This document shows positions 11,631 to 24,138 of a stretch of DNA of 64,000 nucleotides, piece after piece. Positions within the stretch are counted from its first letter, which is position 1. Each line of letters starts with the position of its first letter. A program made the position numbers and the translations under genes. This DNA is from Lamellibrachia satsuma. Taxonomy: Eukaryota > Annelida > Polychaeta > Sabellida > Siboglinidae. A model generated the notes under the pieces. The model was not told the DNA's origin, did no database searches, and saw only the letters and a program-made list of their open reading frames with translations. The DNA is taken from NCBI GenBank assembly GCA_033239005.1, contig BSQZ01000028.1, positions 6,396,911 to 6,460,910 of the forward strand, read 5' to 3'.

Positions 11631-11925
11631 CAATAGCTGGAATGTATAATATATATGTCAATAAACTTCCTGTCATTTTTGTAAAAAAAATCATGAAATA
11701 AAACTAAGTTTAAGATTTATTTTTGTTTGTAGTTTGATTTAATATATACAATGTACATGTGTTTTATAATAACAGAATCTTCAGTGTGCCTTTGGACAGG
11801 GATAGCTTTAAAGCAATTTGAGGCAGTTTGAGGCAGTTTTAACCACTTTAGGGCAGTTTGCGGCACATGCCGTGCCAAAAACAGGTTTAAGGCCGCCTTA
11901 AACCCAACCCTGCTATAGGATAAAC

Positions 11926-11969
11926 ATAGCTTGGTTCCCACCAACTGTAAATTGATCAGATCTCTATAG
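11926..11969 (+). repeat. right copy of the 44-bp host direct repeat
   Basis: Partner of 9977-10020. It is followed by a short extra ATCTCTATA repetition. Confidence 0.85.
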
Positions 11970-13736
11970 ATCTCTATAAACGCACATATAGTAAACACAA
12001 TTGCAACAACATGCACTGCATGTGTGCAACATTGAACAAATATATATGTATTTAGATCTGTGAAAGATGTATATTTAATATGTGCATAAAATACTATCCT
12101 TATTATATACTTACTGGTGTGTGCCTAATTACTGGTATATTCAGTCTATCTGACATAGCTACGTTGACAACACATGGCAAAAACAGCCAAGTTAGTAACA
12201 CAATCAATAACCACTGAATAGGTTAACAATACTGAACAGTAAGATGTAATATGACTGCTATACAAGTAACCAGCATAATAGATACTAGCTTTTTGCAAGA
12301 CACCTGATGTACACTGTATTATAAAAGCACTGTACAGTGCTGCCACCTACTGAGTGAATACAAACTACTTGTCCATGTCAAGCAGTGCTAAAAACACTAG
12401 TGACACTATACTATGACTCATCATAATAATATCTTCAGAGGATTGTCTTTACAATTACACTTAAATAGTATAGTAATGGACAGGGATGCTTGCAATACTT
12501 ATAAAAGTATTGCAGTACTTTACTGCTCTATAATAATACAGTATATAGCAACATTTTAATATAGTTTAGTACATTTTGGTTAGGTATGACACAATGTTTC
12601 GGTTGCAAGGACAAGATAAATACTTTTATCATATTGTGGTTTCTTATGGGGAATAAAGCATATAATAAATTAAAACTATTGAACAAATAAACAGACATTG
12701 TTATAAAACAATACTTTTGAAAGTATTACAAATACTGGTAATAGGATATTGCAAATTTCAAAACACATTGCAAATACTTACTTTGCAATACTCAAAATTG
12801 CATATTGGAATACTACAACATGCAATACTCCGACTACTGCGTGCAACTGTAGCAATGGGTGTGTAAAGAAGGCATCAGTATTCCTTAAATGGATGCCTTG
12901 TGTCTGATAGCTAAGTGAACGACATAATCAAGCGGCAGAGAATAATACAAAGTCTGCTGTTGGAATATTATTACTATCCAAAAATTTGAAAAAATATAGC
13001 TAAATACAATTATTTGCAAATTTGTATTTTGGATCATATGAAGATCAACTATGTTAACGTGTATTCTTTCATAAATATGCAGGACTTGTTTTATCAAATT
13101 AAAATTTTATTTTTCGTATCTTTATGTGCAAGGGATCCTAATGTCATTGACATGTTCATAAGATGCCAGCCATCCACTAGAAATTTACATCTGGGCCCAC
13201 CATAAGCACCTTACTCCTCCAATATGACACTGTTCAAAAATACTGTGAGCAATAAATTGCTAAAAATGCTGTAGTGCTAAAAATCCTGCACTTCATACAT
13301 ATGAAGGTAAATTAGTGACTGTGAACTGATGTCAAACAGGAGGCCAAAAACAAAGTGAGGTAGAGAAGGTACACTGCATCTGTATGGGCCACTATGCATG
13401 AAGAGGACATGTAAAAGGTAAGGTAAAATTAGTGATCCACCTCCAGAAAGTGGAAGAGTTGGTAACATTAGATGTGACTCACCAGGGGTTGTGTCCGCCA
13501 TCTGGTGACTGTGTGGAGCGACACGCGGTCACTGCTACTGGCTACAACAGGTGAGCTTAAAGAGGGGCACGCAGTGGGTGACACTGTAAGCAACACAAAC
13601 AAACCAGTATCAACAGAACGAAACAAACTGAACACAAACAGAAAAAATAATGTTTGAGCAAAACATGATATTTAACCACTTAATATTTTTGGAAATATAT
13701 GATTTGGCAATGAGTTAATATTTACAACATATATAG
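11970..13736. other. no gene; GCAATACT-rich patch at about 12480-12840
   Basis: No coding sequence recognised. From about 12480 to 12840 the words TTGCAATACT, AAGTATTGCA and AAATACTGG recur in both orientations, beginning CAGGGATGCTTGCAATAC. This may be a decayed non-autonomous element, but I could not define matching ends. Confidence 0.3.
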
Positions 13737-14610
13737 CAAGGTTGGGTTAAGTTGTAATTTGTAATTAAAACTCCATCCTCAACTGATTTAGCCTATCACA
13801 AATCTGGTTCACTGATGTCCAAATGTGATGTCTGTGAATAGCTTAAGTAATATCCGCAGTCGATTTAATGAAAAAATGTGTATTTTTGTTCAAATGATAA
13901 AAAGAATTGACTTTAGTCATTAGATCTGGTAAGGCTCAAAAAAGTGGATATCCAAAGTAGCAAACACTGTGCGGGTCAATGCCAATGATGGGCGTGACTT
14001 CCATCCTCTTGCCGATCACATGACAAAGTTAAAAAATTTCACCAAGGGTTAAATTCGTGAATTTTCAGCATTTCCATTTTCACTTGACTTAATGTTTGAC
14101 CAAACATTAAGTAATTTAATAGTTTGTCTTATGATTTCACAAAAACTACATACAAAAGTTGCACAAACGAGCTATTATGTTGCAATGGATACAAAAAAGG
14201 TTTGATTTTTCGTAAAATTTATTTTAAATGAGACTAGCAAAAATATCTAATTGTGGAGGGATGTTTATTTACTCTTACAGCACAACTGTAATTAATTTTT
14301 TTAGGACAATGTTATTGTAACTGAACTTTTATGAGGCTGTGTAACTGACCATTTTAATTGACAATTGTAACAGAACTGAAATAAGAATGCAGGAATTCGC
14401 CTAAACAGGAGCAGTACTGATTCGTGTCATTTTCTTTTATAAAAAAAATGTGTGTACTCAACCTATGAATTATTGCAATCAATCTTCTATGAAGCATAGT
14501 AATTGATTTTTGTAACCGATGTAATTGTCATTGATTTATTTGAAGCACTGTAGTGTAATTTAGCTTTTACGATACTGTTTAATTAACCATTGCAACTGAC
14601 CCCAACCTTG
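13737..14610. mobile_element. TIR element, CAAGGTTGGG family (copy 2), 874 bp
   Basis: The left end reads CAAGGTTGGGTTAAGTTGTA and the reverse complement of the right end reads CAAGGTTGGGGTCAGTTGCA, a 20-bp imperfect terminal inverted repeat. The distal half is packed with GTAATTGTAACTGA-like words in both orientations. It shares TGTACTCAACCTATGAAT with the fragment near 38.2 kb. There is no ORF, and no clear target-site duplication (flanks ATATAG and ATACAG). Probably a non-autonomous DNA transposon. Confidence 0.6.
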
Positions 14611-15384
14611 ATACAGGATACTGTTTCACTGCAATTAAAGATTGACAAATCAATCTTTACCTTTGAAGGTGAAATATAAAGTCTTTCACTCGATGATTTA
14701 TTGGCGTCAAATTCCCAATTCATGCCATTTCTGACAGAAAATGTATGGCAGCAATAAAGAATAAAAGTACAACACTATTCATTTAGATGTACATTAATAT
14801 TGAAAAACTCTGAGAATTTCGGCATTTTAATGTTATATACGAAACCACCAAATACCTGCATATCAGTTAACCTATGAAAATCACTGTACCTTTGCTGTAA
14901 ATGAACAGCAGCAATTTATGTTTATCATCTAATTTATTTGGAAGAAAAAACTGCCTACATTGTGTTGCAAAGCTTCTAAATATATTTCTAGTTTCAGTTA
15001 GGGTTCTAAAATAAAACATTAGGCAGCACACCCCAACCTATGGGCACTGGAGCAGTGTCTTCTACACTGAGCAAACAGGGTCTGAAGGAGGCAGAGCTAC
15101 ATCAATGAGACATTGACACTGCTTTGATCTCCTAGGCCCCATGGCTACATCAACATGACCTGGCAGTCAGCCAGCTTGCTGTCACATCAAAGGAATTTAT
15201 TTATGCTAAAACATATTGTTTTGTCTTTGGCTAATGACCTATCAATTATTTATGGACTGTGGAATCAAGAGCATTCCTACAATGTACATCATTTGAACAA
15301 AAACAATGCCTATGCAAAAGATCATTCTAACAGAGATCAGGATTGCTTCTGTTGTCGGGCGGAAAGTTATTGTGCTTCTGTTAT
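14611..15384. other. no gene seen
   Basis: AT-rich sequence with nothing recognised. Confidence 0.4.
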
Positions 15385-16150
15385 AACACCTTTTTGGCAA
15401 CTATGGCAGACAGGCATGTTTCAGTTCCAACACACATCATGGCAACTGCATCAGAAAGGTGTGTTTCTGTTTCAAGACATATCATGGCAACTATATGAGA
15501 CAAGTGTGTTTCTGTTGCAACACATATCAGGCAAACATGTCAGACAGGTGTGATTCTGTTGCAACACATCATGGCAACCGTGTCAGACAGGTGCCTTTTT
15601 GTTGCAACACATATCATGGCAACTGTGTCAGACAGGTGTGTTTCTGTTGCAACACATATCATGGCAACCATGTCAGAAAGGTGTTTCTGTTGCAACACAT
15701 ATCATGGCAACTGTGTCAGAAAGGTGTGTTTCTTTTGCAACATATATCATGGCAACTGTGTCAGACAGGTGTGTTTCTGTTGCAACACATATCATGGCAA
15801 CCATGTCAGAAAGGTGTTTCTGTTGCAACACATATCATGGCAACCATGTCAGAAAGGTGTGTTTCTGTTGCAACACATATCATGGCTACCATGTCAGACA
15901 GGTGTGTTTCTGTTGCAACACATATCATGGCAACCATGTCAGAAAGGCGTGTTTCTGTTGCAACACATATCATGGCAACCATTTCAGACAGGTGTGTTTC
16001 TGTTGCAACACATCATGGCAACCATGTCAGAAAGGTGTGCTTCTGTTGCAACACATATCATGGCAACTGTGTCAGAAAGGTGTGTTTCTGTTGCAACACA
16101 TATCATGGCAACCATGTCAGACAGGTGTGTTTCTGTTGCAACACACATAT
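15385..16150 (+). repeat. 45-bp minisatellite, about 17 copies
   Basis: Unit approximately GGTGTGTTTCTGTTGCAACA then CATATCATGGCAACCATGTC then AGAAA. Some units lack 2-4 bp (GGTGTTTCTG), and CAGAAA/CAGACA and CCATG/CTGTG alternate. Plus-strand ORFs of 186-244 codons here are read-through of the repeat with frame changes between units, not proteins. Confidence 0.95.
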
Positions 16151-16155
16151 GAAAT

Positions 16156-16557
16156 GTGAGACAGATGTACAAACATGTGTTGTACTCCAATGATAACAAT
16201 GTATTGTGCTACAACTCATGTTACACGCTGATGTGCAGAAAGAACAAACACTGCAGCTGAAGCAACATTCCAACACACCAAATGTCATCAGTGATAAAGG
16301 TCCACCTGGTAACCAGGTCAATGATGGGACAGTCAAGTATTACATTGTGGCTGGTTAGGATTAAGACTAATGGCTGCCACTCACAGACAGAAGTTGTGGC
16401 ACTGATCAAATCATACACCTGCCCATGAACTGACAGGCCTTTTATCTGTCACCCACTCTGTGGTCAGAATGACTAATTGGCTTAGTCCTGATTAGTCATT
16501 CAATCACAGTCCTTCTCTTCAAGAGACAGAGCTCAAGGCTACTCACAGACATGCTGC
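16156..16557. other. no gene seen
   Basis: Unique-looking sequence between the 45-bp and 41-bp arrays. Nothing recognised. Confidence 0.4.
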
Positions 16558-19500
16558 ACATTCAATGTCAGTGTGCTGACTGGCTGGTGCCATACATTCA
16601 ATGTCACTGTTACTGACTGGCTGGCTGGTGCCATACATTCAATGTCAGTGTTACTGACTGGCTGGCTGGTGCCATACGTTCAATGTCAGTGTTACTGACT
16701 GGCTGGCTGGTGCCATACGTTCAATGTCAGTGTTACTGACTGGCTGGCTGGTGCCATACGTTCAATGTCAGTGTTACTGACTGGCTGGCTGGTGCCATAC
16801 GTTCAATGTCAGTGTTACTGACTGGCTGGCTGGTGCCATACGTTCAATGTCAGTGTTACTGACTGGCTGGCTGGTGCCATACGTTCAATGTCAGTGTTAC
16901 TGACTGGCTACCTGGTGCCATACGTTCAATGTCAGTGTTACTGACTGGCTGGCTGGTGCCATACGTTCAATGTCAGTGTTACTGACTGGCTACCTGGTGC
17001 CATACGTTCAATGTCAGTGTTACTGACTGGCTACCTGGTGCCATACGTTCAATGTCAGTGTTACTGACTGGCTGGCTGGTGCCATACGTTCAATGTCAGT
17101 GTTACTGACTGGCTGGCTGGTGCCATACGTTCAATGTCAGTGTTACTGACTGGCTGGCTGGTGCCATACGTTCAATGTCAGTGTTACTGACTGGCTGGCT
17201 GGTGCCATACGTTCAATGTCAGTGTTACTGACTGGCTGGCTGGTGCCATACGTTCAATGTCAGTGTTACTGACTGGCTGGCTGGTGCCATACGTTCAATG
17301 TCAGTGTTACTGACTGGCTGGCTGGTGCCATACGTTCAATGTCAGTGTTACTGACTGGCTGGCTGGTGCCATACGTTCAATGTCAGTGTTACTGACTGGC
17401 TGGCTGGTGCCATACGTTCAATGTCAGTGTTACTGACTGGCTGGCTGGTGCCATACGTTCAATGTCAGTGTTACTGACTGGCTGGCTGGTGCCATACATT
17501 CAATGTCAGTGTTACTGACTGGCTGGCTGGTGCCATACATTCAATGTCAGTGTTACTGACTGGCTGGCTGGTGCCATACATTCAATGTCAGTGTTACTGA
17601 CTGGCTGGCTGGTGCCATACATTCAATGTCAGTGTTACTGACTGGCTGGCTGGTGCCATACATTCAATGTCAGTGTTACTGACTGGCTGGCTGGTGCCAT
17701 ACATTCAATGTCAGTGTTACTGACTGGCTGGCTGGTGCCATACATTCAATGTCAGTGTTACTGACTGGCTGGCTGGTGCCATACATTCAATGTCAGTGTT
17801 ACTGACTGGCTGGCTGGTGCCATACATTCAATGTCAGTGTTACTGACTGGCTGGCTGGTGCCATACATTCAATGTCAGTGTTACTGACTGGCTGGCTGGT
17901 GCCATACATTCAATGTCAGTGTTACTGACTGGCTGGCTGGTGCCATACATTCAATGTCAGTGTTACTGACTGGCTGGCTGGTGCCATACATTCAATGTCA
18001 GTGTTACTGACTGGCTGGCTGGTGCCATACATTCAATGTCAGTGTTACTGACTGGCTGGCTGGTGCCATACATTCAATGTCAGTGTTACTGACTGGCTGG
18101 CTGCTGCCATACATTCAATGTCCGTGTTACTGACTGGCTGGCTGGTGCCATACATTCAATGTCAGTGTTACTGACTGGCTGGCTGGTGCCATACATTCAA
18201 TGTCAGTGTTACTGACTGGCTGGCTGGTGCCATACATTCAATGTCAGTGTTACTGACTGGCTGGCTGGTGCCATACATTCAATGTCAGTGGTACTGACTG
18301 GCTGGCTGGTGCCATACATTCAATGTCAGTGTTACTGACTGGCTGGCTGGTGCCATACATTCAATGTCAGTGTTACTGACTGGCTGGCTGGTGCCATACA
18401 TTCAATGTCAGTGTTACTGACTGGCTGGCTGGTGCCATACATTCAATGTCAGTGTTACTGACTGGCTGGCTGGTGCCATACATTCAATGTCAGTGTTACT
18501 GACTGGCTGGCTGGTGCCATACATTCAATGTCAGTGTTACTGACTGGCTGGCTGGTGCCATACATTCAATGTCAGTGTTACTGACTGGCTGGCTGGTGCC
18601 ATACATTCAATGTCAGTGTTACTGACTGGCTGGCTGGTGCCATACATTCAATGTCAGTGTTACTGACTGGCTGGCTGGTGCCATACATTCAATGTCAGTG
18701 TTACTGACTGGCTGGCTGGTGCCATACATTCAATGTCAGTGTTACTGACTGGCTGGCTGGTGCCATACATTCAATGTCAGTGTTACTGACTGGCTGGCTG
18801 GTGCCATACATTCAATGTCAGTGTTACTGACTGGCTGGCTGGTGCCATACATTCAATGTCAGTGTTACTGACTGGCTGGCTGGTGCCATACATTCAATGT
18901 CAGTGTTACTGACTGGCTGGCGGGTGCCATACATTCAATGTCAGTGTTACTGACTGGCTGGCTGGTGCCATACATTCAATGTCAGTGTTACTGACTGGCT
19001 GGCTGGTGCCATACATTCAATGTCAGTGTTACTGACTGGCTGGCTGGTGCCATACATTCAATGTCAGTGTTACTGACTGGCTGGCTGGTGCCATACATTC
19101 AATGTCAGTGTTACTGACTGGCTGGCTGGTGCCATACATTCAATGTCAGTGTTACTGACTGGCTGGCTGGTGCCATACATTCAATGTCAGTGTTACTGAC
19201 TGGCTGGCTGGTGCCATACATTCAATGTCAGTGTTACTGACTGGCTGGCTGGTGCCATACATTCAATGTCAGTGTTACTGACTGGCTGGCTGGTGCCATA
19301 CATTCAATGTCAGTGTTACTGACTGGCTGGCTGGTGCCATACATTCAATGTCAGTGTTACTGACTGGCTGGCTGGTGCCATACATTCAATGTCAGTGTTA
19401 CTGACTGGCTGGCTGGTGCCATACATTCAATGTCAGTGTTACTGACTGGCTGGCTGGTGCCATACATTCAATGTCAGTGTTACTGACTGGCTGGCTGGTG

Positions 19501-21003
19501 CCATACATTCAATGTCAGTGTTACTGACTGGCTGGCTGGTGCCATACATTCAATGTCAGTGTTACTGACTGGCTGGCTGGTGCCATACATTCAATGTCAG
19601 TGTTACTGACTGGCTGGCTGGTGCCATACATTCAATGTCAGTGTTACTGACTGGCTGGCTGGTGCCATACATTCAATGTCAGTGTTACTGACTGGCTGGC
19701 TGGTGCCATACATTCAATGTCAGTGTTACTGACTGGCTGGCTGGTGCCATACATTCAATGTCAGTGTTACTGACTGGCTGGCTGGTGCCATACATTCAAT
19801 GTCAGTGTTACTGACTGGCTGGCTGGTGCCATACATTCAATGTCAGTGTTACTGACTGGCTGGCTGGTGCCATACATTCAATGTCAGTGTTACTGACTGG
19901 CTGGCTGGTGCCATACATTCAATGTCAGTGTTACTGACTGGCTGGCTGGTGCCATACATTCAATGTCAGTGTTACTGACTGGCTGGCTGGTGCCATACAT
20001 TCAATGTCAGTGTTACTGACTGGCTGGCTGGTGCCATACATTCAATGTCAGTGTTACTGACTGGCTGGCTGGTGCCATACATTCAATGTCAGTGTTACTG
20101 ACTGGCTGGCTGGTGCCATACATTCAATGTCAGTGTTACTGACTGGCTGGCTGGTGCCATACATTCAATGTCAGTGTTACTGACTGGCTGGCTGGTGCCA
20201 TACATTCAATGTCAGTGTTACTGACTGGCTGGCTGGTGCCATACATTCAATGTCAGTGTTCCTGACTGGCTGGCTGGTGCCATACATTCAATGTCAGTGT
20301 TACTGACTGGCTGGCTGGTGCCATACATTCAATGTCAGTGTTACTGACTGGCTGGCTGGTGCCATACATTCAATGTCAGTGTTACTGACTGGCTGGCTGG
20401 TGACATACATTCAATGTCAGTGTTACTGACTGGCTGGCTGGTGCCATACATTCAATGTCAGTGTTACTGACTGGCTGGCTGGTGCCATACATTCAATGTC
20501 AGTGTTACTGACTGGCTGGCTGGTGCCATACATTCAATGTCAGTGTTACTGACTGGCTGGCTGGTGCCATACATTCAATGTCAGTGTTACTGACTGGCTG
20601 GCTGGTGCCATACATTCAATGTCAGTGTTACTGACTGGCTGGCTGGTGCCATACATTCAATGTCAGTGTTACTGACTGGCTGGCTGGTGCCATACATTCA
20701 ATGTCAGTGTTACTGACTGGCTGGCTGGTGCCATACATTCAATGTCAGTGTTACTGACTGGCTGGCTGGTGCCATACATTCAATGTCAGTGTTACTGACT
20801 GGCTGGCTGGTGTCATACATTCAATGTCAGTGTTACTGACTGGCTGGCTGGTGTCATACATTCAATGTCAGTGTTACTGACTGGCTGGCTGGTGTCATAC
20901 ATTCAATGTCAGTGTTACTGACTGGCTGGCTGGTGTCATACATTCAATGTCAGTGTTACTGACTGGCTGGCTGGTGTCATACATTCAATGTCAGTGTTAC
21001 TGA
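16558..21003 (+). repeat. 41-bp minisatellite, about 108 copies, nearly identical
   Basis: Unit CATTCAATGTCAGTGTTACT then GACTGGCTGGCTGGTGCCAT then A. Almost all copies are identical over 4.4 kb. Variants are arranged in blocks: ACGTTCAATG units at about 16676-17465 (with three GGCTACCTGG units at 16909-17037), ACATTCAATG units from about 17490 to 20800, and five consecutive GGTGTCATAC units at about 20805-20985. The first unit is 4 bp short. Stop codons occur in the unit, so no ORF spans it. The block structure is what recent unequal exchange or local amplification would produce. Confidence 0.98.
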
Positions 21004-21765
21004 TCCGAGACATCCGAATACATGTGTGATCACTAACTGTATTTGTGAGAAGGCTAGAACCAGGACGTATGAGGGCAATTGTGATGTCACAGACCAAACA
21101 TCAGCCTCTGGTTCTATTGATTCCGTGCTCCAGAAATAGACGTCCCACACAATATATCAGTCTGCGCATCATCCAAAGGCTTTCAGAGACCAAGAGGACA
21201 GGACAGAAACAAATGATGCCAGCGTACCTTAGTTGACATGTTCACAATCTCTGAAATGTTACATATATTGTCACCAACAGTCCATATGCTGCAGTGACTC
21301 TGTCCTTGTCTGTCCAAACAAACTGTCTGTATGTCACTCTATGATCCCAGCTCCAGCCGACTTCTAGAAAATATGAGAAATAAATAAACGCAAAAGCTGC
21401 AATGGTCTATCTGAGTACTGAATGGCCTGCCACCGACGAGGCATGGTGCCACGCTGTCTCGTTGCCATGGTAATGCATGCATTCACCTGCACGTTTGATC
21501 TGATGGGACAGACCATCCTGTTCACTGCTGAATCAGTGTCTGCACTGACATGTCACACAGTACTAAGTACTTCTTGTGTTACTGGTGCATGCATGTTCAG
21601 TGACACTAAGTGCATCCTGTATCATTTGTGGCACCAGCCTGACAAGGAGTAGTCAGTCAGAGAAACTAAGTTCATTTTATGTCACTAATGACTGTTGTTG
21701 TCACTGCCATGACATAATAATAATTCAGACAATAAATACATTTTGTGTAACTAATGAATAAATTA
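21004..21765. other. no gene seen
   Basis: Unique sequence with only short chance ORFs. Nothing recognised. Confidence 0.4.
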
Positions 21766-22088
21766 CATTACTGACACGAGTGACTGTATCCTGGTGTTCT
21801 TACACTTACATCATTACTGACACGAGTGACTGTATCCTGGTGTTCTTACACTTACATCATTACTGACACGAGCGATTGTATCCTGGTGTTCTTACACTTA
21901 CATCATTACTGACACGAGTGACTGTATCCTGGTGTTCTTACACTTACATCATTACTGACACGAGCGATTGTATCCTGGTGTTCTAACACTTACATCATTA
22001 CTGACACGAGCGACTGTATCCTGGTGTTCTAACACTTACATCATTACTGACACGAGCGACTGTATCCTGGTGTTCTTACACTCACAAC
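21766..22088 (+). repeat. 46-bp minisatellite, 7 copies
   Basis: Unit CATTACTGACACGAGTGACT then GTATCCTGGTGTTCTTACAC then TTACAT, with GTGACT/GCGATT/GCGACT and TTCTTAC/TTCTAAC variants. Confidence 0.95.
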
Positions 22089-22509
22089 ATGTTTGAACAC
22101 TTGAACGTATGTTAAAAAAATAGCTGGCAGACCAATTATTGTCAACATGCCAATAATGCTGAACTTGGTGCATTAGTTTAAATGGAAGGCCCTTGCCGTG
22201 TAACACGGAAGTTCTGGGTTCAATGTCAATGGTTTGTATTGCATTCTTAATTGAGATCTGCTGATTACTAATTCTGACAAGTGTTCCAGCCACTCATTTC
22301 ATAAACACCAGGGTACAACTTGTCAACTCATCCAGCAGCAGATACAGGGGAATGAGGCCGAAATATATGAGAAATATAGAAGAAACTAAAAGTCCCAGAT
22401 TCAACCTTCATGGTGTCTATGCCTGGGGAAGTAAAACACCCCATGCAGTTGGTATGTGTGCAACCATTAGTGGACTCACACCTTTATATGTGTGATAACA
22501 CTCCACTAT

Positions 22510-22605
22510 GCAGGATGTACCACGACAGGATGTACAACGACGGGATGTACCACGACGGGATGTACCAGGACGGGATGTACTACGACGGGATGTACCACGA
22601 CAAAC
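22510..22605 (+). repeat. 15-bp tandem repeat
   Basis: Six copies of GATGTACCACGACGG with single substitutions. Because 15 is divisible by 3 the frames stay open (MYHDG repeated). I see no support for a gene. Confidence 0.9.
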
Positions 22606-22640
22606 TGCCAGCGAATGAAATGACTGAACCATGGCCAGTG

Positions 22641-22810
22641 TCTCAGATAGTGACTAAATGACATCAGATAGTGATTAAATGACATCAGATAGTGATTAAA
22701 TGACATCAGATAGTGACTAAATGACATCAGATAGTGACTAAATGACATCAGATAGTGACTAAATGACATCAGATAGTGATTAAATGACATCAGATAGTGC
22801 CTAAATGACA
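22641..22810 (+). repeat. 21-bp tandem repeat, 8 copies
   Basis: Unit AGTGATTAAATGACATCAGA plus T, with GATTAAA/GACTAAA alternating. It starts 35 bp after the 15-bp array. Confidence 0.92.
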
Positions 22811-24107
22811 GGGGTGTATCCACAATCTTTCTTGGGGCCAAAAGTGTGACCCTGTGCAAATGTGGGTCATGAAAGAGTTTATGTTAAATGACTGCAAAAC
22901 CACCACGAGGCTTATGATTGCACTTAATAGTGAGTGGAATCTTGGTGTGATATGTGCCATTATGCACTGTAATAACATGCTCAGTGAAGCCACACAAGAC
23001 CACGAGACATGCTGGCTCCACCTACAGTCTGACGTCTCTCCAAGACGCCTTTGCACAACCACGCATGCAGCCCCCACTCATACATATTGCATGAGTTTAT
23101 CAATAGCACGCTGCATATACCAACGAGGCAAAGGGTGAAGATGCAGTCAGGCACCATCCAGCCTCTGGGTGGCGCCACAAGAGCTACCAACACTTCTTGT
23201 GGTTCAGTCAACCGGAAACATGACGCCAGCCAGCCAGTCACGCAAGTGCATCAATGTACTCCCGGTCACGCATTTGCTCTTGTTGGTAACATGCATGCAT
23301 TCATGCAGAACATGATCAAGGAAACTCAAACTTATTGGTCACTGGTACTACTGGGGTTCCTTCCCATAATACCCTTAAGGCGCACTTAGTGAAATATGGA
23401 TTGAGTGTGATTTTTAGGGTGCTTCTGGGTATATAAAATTAGCCAATTTTTTCTTTTCTAGTAGTGTGATGCCACAGCTATCAAATTATGGTACTTAACT
23501 GTCACTGATCCACTGTGTGACATCCTAGTGGTTAGATGGCTAGATGTCCTTAAATAGCCATATTCCCGTACAAAGTTAATATGGTTGCAGAACTGAAATA
23601 TTTTTTAATCAGTCAATTATGATATCATATGTATAATTCATCTTTAAAATATTATATTATTCCAATACATCGATAATTTACGCCATTATCATTATATTAC
23701 AGTTTAAACTAGTCTGTCTTTCATCGTAATAAACACATTTATAAGATAAGTAAATGTGTAACCATAACACCTGAAATGATTTAAAATTATATATTAGAAA
23801 AATTGCATCGTGAACATGAAGAAAACAAATAGAGAAGGATGAAAACAAAGAGGAAATTCACACCATTCACAGAGACGGAAAACACAAGTGTACACATGTC
23901 TACACATGTGTACATTCTATCTACAGTGAACACACCTGTATGCAACTCGTCAATCGTCGTACTTCACTGACTCACAAGGCTATTGCATCCGTTCCTGCTG
24001 CTCCTGGCTGCTCTTGACTGCTCCTGGCTGCTGAAAGAGTATCAAAAAGGTATGAGTTAATTCTGCTACAGTTACACAATGAACTCTTGGCAGCGTTATG
24101 GGCTTTG

Positions 24108-24138
<31 letters not shown>

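Larger units (their letters stand above)
10023..11912 (+). mobile_element. hAT-superfamily DNA transposon, 1890 bp
   Basis: The ends are inverted: the left starts CAGGGTTGGCAGGTTTA and the right, reverse-complemented, starts CAGGGTTGGGTTTAAGGC. An exact 8-bp target-site duplication CTATAGGA flanks it (10015-10022 and 11913-11920), the hAT signature. Subterminal regions are rich in GGTTTAAGGCAGTTT words and include a perfect 18-bp palindrome GTTTTTACCGGTAAAAAC (10064-10081). It carries one ORF for a hAT transposase lacking the N-terminal region. A clean duplication and open ORF suggest a fairly recent insertion. Confidence 0.93.

Noticed and set aside
15155..16199. Cys-rich repeat ORFs (CVSVATHIMATMSERC)
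   Set aside because: Produced by the 45-bp array. The same unit is read in all three frames within one ORF because of 2-4-bp indels.
16558..21003. CRISPR-like regular spacing
   Set aside because: The unit is a continuous 41-bp tandem repeat with no variable spacers, in an animal genome.
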